Below, in pieces: positions 26,281 to 32,127 of a stretch of 37,405 nt of DNA. Below the pieces are notes generated by a model. That model saw only the letters and a program-made list of their open reading frames with translations. It had not been told where the DNA came from and did not search any database. Within the stretch, counting starts at the first letter, position 1. Each line of letters opens with the position of its first letter. The position numbers and the translations under genes are program-made. This DNA is from an uncultured Tissierellia bacterium (lineage in GTDB: Bacteria; Bacillota; Clostridia; Tissierellales; Peptoniphilaceae), in the NCBI GenBank assembly GCA_937923265.1, contig CALAJY010000019.1, positions 1 to 37,405 on the forward strand, read 5' to 3'.

Positions 26281-27228
26281 CTATTTTTTTTGCTCCAGTT
26301 TTTCCACAACCCGTAATTTGGCAGAGTGCGCTCTTGGATTCTCTGCCAATTCTTCTTCTGAAGCGACAATCGGCTTCGTATTGATTCTTTTGATTTCGCG
26401 ATGATGGTGACAGACACAGACCGGAAAGTCCGGTGGACAAATACAGTCTTTTTCCATTTCCCGAAACTCCTGTTTGACAATGCGGTCCTCTAAAGAATGA
26501 AAGCTGATGACACATAGCCTTCCCCCCGTCTTGAGATGCGAGACCGCCTCACGCAGGCCTTTCTTTAAAACGCCGAGCTCATCGTTGACCTGAATGCGAA
26601 GAGCCTGAAACACACGCTTTGCGGGATGCTTTTCCTGCATTCTCACCTTTTTGGGAATCGCCTTTTTGATGACACTTACGAGGTCAGCGGTGGTAGCAAT
26701 TTCATGCTCCTGCCGTTCCGAGATGATAAATTCCGCAATTCGCTTGGCCCATCGCTCTTCCCCATAGTCATAAAAGATGCGTGTGAGATCTTCCTGTGAG
26801 TAATGATTTACAATGTCTCGGGCGGTCTCCCTGTCGGCGGTTTGATCCATGCGCATATCCAGGGTCGCTTCCCCGTGATAGGAGAATCCCCTCTCTTCGT
26901 CGTCAAACTGATGGCTGGAAACTCCGATGTCCATCAGGATTCCGTCGACCTTATCCCAGCCTTTTTCCGCCAGAATCTCTGAGAGGTGTTGAAAGTTATC
27001 GTGGACCAAAGTCACCCGATCTCCCCAGGGAGCCAGTGTCTGTGTCGCAGCGAAAAGCGCCTCTTCATCCTGATCGATGCCGAGAAGTTCTCCCCTTTTT
27101 AAACGCTTACAGATTTCCTTGCTATGGCCTCCGCCGCCAACCGTACAGTCCACATAGAGACCATCGGGGGCAATCTTTAAGCCGTCAATGGTTTCCTGTA
27201 GCAGAACCGGTTCATGGGAAAATTGCAT
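26281..27228 (-). CDS. rsmH: 16S rRNA (cytosine1402-N4)-methyltransferase
   Basis: SAM-dependent methyltransferase (formerly MraW) modifying C1402 in the ribosomal P site. The protein starts at MQFSHEPVLL with AAAGGAG upstream; an in-frame ATG 12 codons earlier would run into mraZ. The 315 residues show VDCTVGGGGHS (SAM loop near 31-36), GIDQDEEAL, MDIGVSSHQFD, RVFQALRIQVNDEL and SFHSLEDRIVK, all family hallmarks. The late CICPPDFPVCVC segment is the usual Cys-rich stretch. It lies 19 bases downstream of mraZ. Confidence 0.96.
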   Translation of the reverse strand: MQFSHEPVLLQETIDGLKIAPDGLYVDCTVGGGGHSKEICKRLKRGELLGIDQDEEALFAATQTLAPWGDRVTLVHDNFQHLSEILAEKGWDKVDGILMDIGVSSHQFDDEERGFSYHGEATLDMRMDQTADRETARDIVNHYSQEDLTRIFYDYGEERWAKRIAEFIISERQEHEIATTADLVSVIKKAIPKKVRMQEKHPAKRVFQALRIQVNDELGVLKKGLREAVSHLKTGGRLCVISFHSLEDRIVKQEFREMEKDCICPPDFPVCVCHHHREIKRINTKPIVASEEELAENPRAHSAKLRVVEKLEQKK

Positions 27229-27247
27229 ACCTGCTCCTTTCACTGCC

Positions 27248-27685
27248 TTAGAGGTCAATATCAAAGTCCTCTAATCGATCGGTGAGATCGTCATAATTCA
27301 TCGAATCTTCATTCATGTAGGTATCCCACTCATCCTTCGCCCAAATTTCAATTCGATCTGAAACTCCGATAATCACAACTTCTTTCTCGATATCGGCGAA
27401 GGATCGAAGTTGCGGAGGAATGGTAATTCTTCCTAATTTATCGCAGCTGAGTTCCATCGCTCCCGAATAGAAAAGTCGGGAAAATCCACGGGCAGCCTTT
27501 GCGGTTAATCGCAGGCCTCGGATTTTCTGGTCCATGACCGACCATTCTTTTTCGTCATAAATAAATAAACACTTATCAATACCGCGGGTGATGTAGAAAT
27601 TTTCACTTAATTCATCGCGAAAGCGAGCAGGAAGAGAAACTCTTCCCTTCGCGTCTACATTGTGGTTGTATTCGCCAATGAACAT
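27248..27685 (-). CDS. mraZ: Transcriptional regulator MraZ
   Basis: DNA-binding regulator of the division/cell-wall cluster, related in fold to AbrB. The 145 residues contain both half-domains with the signature DxxxR twice (DAKGR, 11-15; DKLGR, 82-86). The start at MFIGEYNHNVD matches nearly all family members; an upstream ATG nine codons earlier lies inside the operator repeats. The C-terminus is longer and more acidic than usual. It heads the operon and is preceded by its own binding repeats, so it is probably autoregulated. Confidence 0.96.
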   Translation of the reverse strand: MFIGEYNHNVDAKGRVSLPARFRDELSENFYITRGIDKCLFIYDEKEWSVMDQKIRGLRLTAKAARGFSRLFYSGAMELSCDKLGRITIPPQLRSFADIEKEVVIIGVSDRIEIWAKDEWDTYMNEDSMNYDDLTDRLEDFDIDL

Positions 27686-27688
27686 TTT

Positions 27689-27713
27689 CCACTTTCCCCC
27701 ACTCTTTACCACT
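27689..27713 (-). promoter_or_regulatory. MraZ operator repeats
   Basis: Three copies of AGTGG on the minus strand (plus-strand CCACT at 27689, 27699 and 27709) recur at exactly ten-base intervals, one helical turn, just after the predicted transcription start and overlapping the mraZ ribosome binding site. MraZ is known to bind tandem GTGG/TGGG-type repeats upstream of its own gene. Occupancy here is inferred. Confidence 0.8.
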
Positions 27714-27730
27714 TTTTACCTTCTGATACC

Positions 27731-27759
27731 ATTTTAGAGCTTATCTTCCGAAAAAACAA
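27731..27759 (-). promoter_or_regulatory. Promoter of the division cluster
   Basis: Minus-strand TTGTTT (27759-27754), a 17-base spacer and TAAAAT (27736-27731). The start site would be near 27724, about 40 bases before mraZ and just ahead of the MraZ repeats. Confidence 0.65.
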
Positions 27760-27771
27760 GCATTTTCCCAC

Positions 27772-27804
27772 AAAAAAAACTCCCCTCGTCTCTGGCCGAG
27801 GGGC
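27772..27804 (-). terminator. Terminator of the hflX-to-lgt operon
   Basis: Minus strand CCCCTCG, an eight-base loop, CGAGGGG, then AG and eight Ts. It lies 28 bases after lgt and just before the mraZ promoter, insulating the two operons. Confidence 0.9.
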
Positions 27805-27832
27805 GAAAATAAAGGTTCTTTATTAGGTTGTA

Positions 27833-28615
27833 TTACTCCGATAATTCATCTTTTTTATTTTCTGCCCGCGATTTTTTCCTGCGGAGCAGAAAAATTCCCA
27901 AGAAGCCGATTGCCACTCCGATCATCGCCAGGATCTGGGCCACCCGAAATGGTCCCCACCAGAGGCTGTCCGTCCGGAAGCCTTCCACGAAAAAGCGAAG
28001 TATTCCATAGAGAATTAAGTAGAGGCAGGCTATCTGCCCATGGGGTTGGTCCTTCCCCTTCTTGTGTAGCAGATACCAGAGAAGGAGGAAAATAAGCAAA
28101 TCCCCCAGGGATTCATAGAGGAAGGTCGGATGCACCTTTTGCCCATGAATCAGAAGTCCCCAGGGAAGATCCGTTGGTCCCCCGTGGGCCTCATTGTTGG
28201 TAAAATTTCCCCAGCGACCGATTCCCTGGGCCAAGGCCACCACAGGAAAAATGATGTCCGCCAACTGCAAAAAGGAAAGCTTTTTCCGCTTGCAGTAAAC
28301 CAGGCCGACCAGGACCGCCGCCATGATTCCTCCCTGAATGGCCAATCCTCCATTGCGGATATTGAGCATCTTCATCAGGTCTCCCTGATAGGAATCCCAT
28401 TCAAAGAGGACATACCAAATTCGAGCCCCGATCACCCCGATCGGAAGGGCAAACAGGGCAAGGTCCGACACGGTGTCCTTTGGAAAGCCCTGCTTTCTCG
28501 CTTCACGGTCCGCGAGAATCACCGCAAGAATCATTCCGGTAACGATAAAGATGGCATACCATCGAATTTCCAAGCCAAAGATTTCAAAAGCGACTGGATT
28601 TCCCGTAAATTGCAT
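27833..28615 (-). CDS. lgt: Prolipoprotein diacylglyceryl transferase
   Basis: Membrane enzyme transferring diacylglycerol to the lipobox Cys of prolipoproteins. I start at MQFTGNPVAFEIFGLEIRWY (260 residues), which aligns with family N-termini; the open frame continues upstream but overlaps the preceding gene. About seven membrane segments are visible. The Lgt signature GRWGNFTNNEAHG holds the conserved Arg134 and Asn137 (E. coli R143/N146). At the position of E. coli His103 (HGG) this protein has Gln94 (LAIQGG). A good ribosome binding site is lacking, so coupling to the upstream gene, 11 bases away, is likely. It is the last gene of its operon. Confidence 0.93.
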   Translation of the reverse strand: MQFTGNPVAFEIFGLEIRWYAIFIVTGMILAVILADREARKQGFPKDTVSDLALFALPIGVIGARIWYVLFEWDSYQGDLMKMLNIRNGGLAIQGGIMAAVLVGLVYCKRKKLSFLQLADIIFPVVALAQGIGRWGNFTNNEAHGGPTDLPWGLLIHGQKVHPTFLYESLGDLLIFLLLWYLLHKKGKDQPHGQIACLYLILYGILRFFVEGFRTDSLWWGPFRVAQILAMIGVAIGFLGIFLLRRKKSRAENKKDELSE

Positions 28616-28626
28616 GGTTTCATCGA

Positions 28627-29292
28627 TCAGGACCGAGGATCCCGATACTCTCCTTTCTGTTGCCGATAACTTATGACCCCGTGAAGAAGGAACAGAAAAA
28701 TTCCGACTCCCAAAAGGCTGAGCAAGAACACCCGAAGGGCCATTCCAATGAAGAAGGGAGCCGGCAGCATTTGGATCATAAAATCCTTCGCAGGGTCCAT
28801 CCGCCACAAGTCATTCGAAAAAAACAGCTTATGAAACCCCGTAAATGCCGTATCCCAGAAAAAAACGCAGAAGAGAGCGAAGGCGGAAAAGAGAGCCAGC
28901 CAAAGAAAGCTTGCCCTGGGAAGACTCTTCTTCAGCCCATGAATATCTCCCAACACAAATGCATGAACTACGATGCCAATCAAGAGAAGCAAAGAGACGG
29001 CACGCACCAAACGTCCCAGTCGGAAAAGTTGATGCACATCGCGCATGTGCGCAATTTCATGCTCCTGGTAATAAGGGGTCAACAGCTCATCCTTCCCCTC
29101 CTTCAGGTAGGCAGAAAGATTTTTCGACACCTCATCCAGCTCCTCCTGACTCCGCCGGGTTGCCTGATCGATATGGTGGTTCACCTGAAAATCGTGATAA
29201 TAGGCCCGATCTCCCGCCACATAAAAGGTGGCGGTTAATAAAACCGTCAAGAATAAAAGGAGAGCGGCAAGGACCCATTTCAGCCGTCTCAT
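28627..29292 (-). CDS. DUF1461/TIGR01906 membrane protein, possible lipoprotein intramolecular transacylase (Lit family)
   Basis: Integral membrane protein of 221 residues with about four helices (near 6-27, 96-114, 128-146, 185-207) and a large extracytoplasmic loop. The family pattern is clear: HMRDVHQLF in the loop and TGFHKLFFSNDLWRMDP later. From recall, DUF1461 includes Lit, which moves an acyl chain within diacyl-lipoproteins to give the lyso form, and its catalytic histidines in Bacillus cereus are H85 and H157. Here H82 and H154 show the same 72-residue spacing. Its ATG overlaps the yebC stop (ATGA), and lgt, which makes the Lit substrate, follows by 11 bases. Many TIGR01906 members are uncharacterised, so activity is inferred. 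Confidence 0.85.
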   Translation of the reverse strand: MRRLKWVLAALLLFLTVLLTATFYVAGDRAYYHDFQVNHHIDQATRRSQEELDEVSKNLSAYLKEGKDELLTPYYQEHEIAHMRDVHQLFRLGRLVRAVSLLLLIGIVVHAFVLGDIHGLKKSLPRASFLWLALFSAFALFCVFFWDTAFTGFHKLFFSNDLWRMDPAKDFMIQMLPAPFFIGMALRVFLLSLLGVGIFLFLLHGVISYRQQKGEYRDPRS

Positions 29293-30026
29293 TCTTCTTC
29301 CTCATCATCCTCCCAGTTGGTATAGACCTCCTGGACATCGTCGTGATCCTCGAGCATGTCAATCATGGCCCGCATGTGTTTGCGGTCCTCTTCCTTCTCT
29401 AAGCGAATCGTGTTTTTCGGAAGGTAGCCGACCTGGGCAACCCGGAACTGGTAGCCCTTCTCCGTCATGGCGTCGCTGACCGACTGGAAATTGGCGGGAT
29501 CACTGGTGATCAAAAAGCTCTCTTCCTCGCTTTTTACATCCTCTGCCCCGCTGTCCAAGGCATCCATCATTACCGTATCCTCATCCTTGTCATCCGCATC
29601 GACGACGAGAATTCCCTTATGATCAAACTGGAAGGTCACCGATCCCATGGTGCCGAGATTGCCACCATTCTTATCGAAGGCATGGCGAACATCCGCGGCA
29701 GTGCGGTTCTTGTTGTCCGTGAGGCATTCCACCACCAGAGCGGTTCCCTGGGGACCATAGCCTTCATAAAGAACGTTGCTAAATTCTTGTCCGTCGATTT
29801 CGCCGGCTCCCTTCTTGATGGCCCGATCGATGTTGTCGTTGGGCATATTCTCCGCTTTTGCCTTCTCAATCGCCATCTTTAAAGAGGCGTTGTAGGCGGG
29901 ATCCGATCCCCCCTCACGCACCGCCACCATGATCATGCGGCTCATCTTGGTAAAGATCTTCGCCCGTTTCGCGTCTTCTTTCCCCTTAACATTTTTCACC
30001 TTACTCCATTTATTATGTCCGGACAT
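29289..30026 (-). CDS. yebC: YebC/PmpR family protein
   Basis: Cytoplasmic protein long annotated as a transcriptional regulator; recent work links family members to translation through proline-rich stretches. The 245 residues show the canonical N-terminus (MSGHNKWSKVKNVKGKEDAKRAK), NMPNDNIDRAIKKG, LYEGYGPQG and the three-domain organisation. An acidic tail (EDDEEEE) ends the protein. AGGAGAAG precedes the ATG. It overlaps the next gene by four bases. Sequence does not decide between transcriptional and translational roles. Confidence 0.94.
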   Translation of the reverse strand: MSGHNKWSKVKNVKGKEDAKRAKIFTKMSRMIMVAVREGGSDPAYNASLKMAIEKAKAENMPNDNIDRAIKKGAGEIDGQEFSNVLYEGYGPQGTALVVECLTDNKNRTAADVRHAFDKNGGNLGTMGSVTFQFDHKGILVVDADDKDEDTVMMDALDSGAEDVKSEEESFLITSDPANFQSVSDAMTEKGYQFRVAQVGYLPKNTIRLEKEEDRKHMRAMIDMLEDHDDVQEVYTNWEDDEEEE

Positions 30027-30071
30027 CTTCTCCTCTTTTCTATCTTCTCATTCTTCTTTTTGAGCCCACTT

Positions 30072-30710
30072 TTACTCCGCAGAGAATTTTCCCACGGGCC
30101 GTTGGGCCTTTTCCACAAATCGGATTCGGCATCGATCTGCGCTGAGTTCCTGAAGGTTCCTCATAAGAACCTTGCTTTGGGAACGTGGAACCCAGAATTC
30201 ACTGATGACCCGATCGAAAAAGGTTCGGTGGATTTCCTCAACCGAACAGACTTTATAATAATATTCTATTTTCCCCAAATAGGAATAGTCAAATTCTATT
30301 TTCATTCGAAAAGCGGGTCCATATTCTAAGACTTTCGTTGCGGATAGGGCGGCAACGCAGGCATCTCCATAGGCCCTGACCAGGCCGGGAGCGCCCAATT
30401 TAATTCCACCAAAGTAGCGGGTCACCACGCATAGGACATGGCTCAGCTTGCGCTTTTGCAGGACGCCCAATATCGGAAGCCCTGCGGTGCCCTGTGGCTC
30501 CCCATCATCGGAGTATCCCAAATCCGTTCCCCGGGAATCGATGACATACGCATAGCAGTGATGGTTGGCGCCACCTTCCCTTTCTCGCTCCCGAGCAAGA
30601 AGTTCTTCCACTTCTTCCTTGGACTCCACGGGAAAGATCCTGCCAATAAACCGTGACTTTTTGATGACCAGTTCCTTCTCCGCCCATGTTCCGGGACGAA
30701 GATCACTCAT
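30072..30710 (-). CDS. YigZ/YvyE (IMPACT) family protein
   Basis: A 212-residue UPF0029 protein. The N-terminal IMPACT domain is intact: KKSRFIGRIFPV, NHHCYAYVID, DDGEPQGTAG and VTRYFGGIKLGAPGLVRAY. A ferredoxin-like C-terminal domain (about 135-205) follows. Members are thought to act on ribosome-associated processes by analogy with eukaryotic IMPACT, but no bacterial reaction is established. It overlaps hflX by eight bases, which fits a ribosome-related operon (hflX, yigZ, yebC). Confidence 0.92.
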   Translation of the reverse strand: MSDLRPGTWAEKELVIKKSRFIGRIFPVESKEEVEELLAREREREGGANHHCYAYVIDSRGTDLGYSDDGEPQGTAGLPILGVLQKRKLSHVLCVVTRYFGGIKLGAPGLVRAYGDACVAALSATKVLEYGPAFRMKIEFDYSYLGKIEYYYKVCSVEEIHRTFFDRVISEFWVPRSQSKVLMRNLQELSADRCRIRFVEKAQRPVGKFSAE

Positions 30711-31980
30711 CGCTTACCTCCTTTGCAAAGGCTGATAATTCCCGATATTGCTTTTCGCGGAGGCGGAGGCTCACCCGGTATCCCTCCGGGGTCCCCTCCT
30801 CCCTGTCCACATGAACCTGGTCTCGCAAATCGGAAAACAGGTTCATCGAGGAATAGGGAATCAGAAAGTTCTTTGCGATTTCCTTTCCAAAAAGGCGCCT
30901 TATCAGAAGAGAATACAGTGCTTCCAGGTCTTCCTTCTTTTTTGCGCTCACCGAAAGATCCATTCCGGGATTCAAATTTGGATGAACCCTCGCCCGGTCC
31001 ATTTTGTTATACACAAAGCAGATGGGGATTCCTTCTAAGCTCTCCTTTAATAAAGAAAGCACCGCAATTCGATCTTCTTCACAGTGGGGATTGGAGGCAT
31101 CCAAAACCACCAAAAGGAGTTGGGACCGTTTTGCTTCCGCAAGGGTGCTCTCAAAAGCACTTTTCAGTTTTTCCGGCAGATCGGTGATAAAGCCGACCGT
31201 GTCGGCGAGTAAAAAGGCGGGTTCCCCCTCCCGTTGCAAGCGTCGAAGATGAACATCCAGGGTGGCAAAGAGGCGATCGTCCGCATAGACTTCCTTGTCC
31301 CTCCCTGAACCTTCGTTTTCTTGGCACAGAGACCGCAGTCCATTCAAGAGCGTGGATTTTCCCACGTTGGTATAGCCGACCAGAGAGACAATGGGAATTT
31401 CTCCCTCTTCTCGCTGCTTGGCCATCATACGCTCTCTTACGCCAATCTTCTTTCGTTGCTCTCGAATCCCCGAAATCTCGCGAAGAATCGCCCTGCGGTC
31501 GGTTTCCAGCTGCTGCTCACCGGGGCCTCGTGTTCCGATGCCTCCTCCCGTTCGGGAAAGCTGTCCTCCCAAACCACGGAGACGGGGCAGGCGATAACTG
31601 AGCTGAGCTAACTTGACATCCAATTTTGCCTTTTTACTCCTCGCGCGAAGGGCAAAGATGTCTAAGATCAAATCAATCCGATCGAGCACCTTGCAAGGCA
31701 GCATATCCGAAAGATTCTTCATCTGTGCCCCCGTCAAGGCCCGATCAAACACCACAAACTGCGCCCGCCATTGATCGACAAGGTCTTGAAGCTCCAAAAC
31801 CTTACCGCTCCCAATCACCGTGGCCGGCTGCATCCGATCCAGATGCTGTTGAAAGACATCGACACAGCTCCCCCCACAAGAGGAGACAATTCCCTGCAGT
31901 TCTAGGATTCTTCGTTCCTCTTCCCCTTTTTCTTCCGGGAGAAAGGCGAAAACACAGATTCCCCGTTCCTTTTCCTCCAT
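30703..31980 (-). CDS. hflX: GTPase HflX
   Basis: Ribosome-associated GTPase that splits stalled or hibernating 70S ribosomes. The 425 residues include the HflX N-terminal domain, the family glycine motif GGQLSRTGGGIGTRGPGE (138-155), G1 GYTNVGKST (202-210), G3 DTVGF (260-264), G4 NKMD (325-328) and a C-terminal domain. AAGGAG lies five bases before the ATG. It opens a five-gene operon ending in lgt and diverges from the class A PBP gene across 147 bases. Confidence 0.95.
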   Translation of the reverse strand: MEEKERGICVFAFLPEEKGEEERRILELQGIVSSCGGSCVDVFQQHLDRMQPATVIGSGKVLELQDLVDQWRAQFVVFDRALTGAQMKNLSDMLPCKVLDRIDLILDIFALRARSKKAKLDVKLAQLSYRLPRLRGLGGQLSRTGGGIGTRGPGEQQLETDRRAILREISGIREQRKKIGVRERMMAKQREEGEIPIVSLVGYTNVGKSTLLNGLRSLCQENEGSGRDKEVYADDRLFATLDVHLRRLQREGEPAFLLADTVGFITDLPEKLKSAFESTLAEAKRSQLLLVVLDASNPHCEEDRIAVLSLLKESLEGIPICFVYNKMDRARVHPNLNPGMDLSVSAKKKEDLEALYSLLIRRLFGKEIAKNFLIPYSSMNLFSDLRDQVHVDREEGTPEGYRVSLRLREKQYRELSAFAKEVSDE

Positions 31981-32009
31981 AACGGCTCCTTACGTAATGT
32001 ATTGATTTT

Positions 32010-32018
32010 ATTCTAACA
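32010..32018 (-). promoter_or_regulatory. Extended -10 promoter of hflX operon
   Basis: Minus-strand TGTTAGAAT is an extended -10 (TGn plus TAGAAT) about 30 bases upstream of the hflX start. The -35 region is C/G-rich and weak. Confidence 0.5.
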
Positions 32019-32041
32019 CACTCCTCCGGGGGGTTGGAACG

Positions 32042-32070
32042 TTTTGAAATAGCGTGTTTTATGGTAAAAT
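32042..32070 (+). promoter_or_regulatory. Promoter of the class A PBP gene
   Basis: TAAAAT (32065-32070) preceded by TGG forms an extended -10. TTTTGA at 32042-32047 would be a 17-base-spaced, weak -35. Its -10 overlaps one arm of an inverted repeat (AAAATCAA at 32066-32073, TTGATTTT at 32095-32102). Confidence 0.55.
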
Positions 32071-32105
32071 CAAAGAATCATCGGAAGAATAAAATTGATT
32101 TTGAA

Positions 32106-32120
32106 TCCAAACAATTTGGA
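32106..32120 (+). promoter_or_regulatory. Small leader hairpin covering the PBP ribosome binding site
   Basis: TCCAAA-CAA-TTTGGA is a six-pair stem with a three-base loop. Its right arm includes the first GGA of the Shine-Dalgarno GGAGGT (32118-32123). It could dampen translation initiation; the stem is AU-rich and only marginally stable, so this is a suggestion. Confidence 0.35.
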
Positions 32121-32127
32121 GGTATCT

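Noticed and set aside
27807..27823. Inverted repeat AATAAAG/CTTTATT downstream of lgt
   Set aside because: AT-rich seven-base arms next to a much better terminator; likely incidental.
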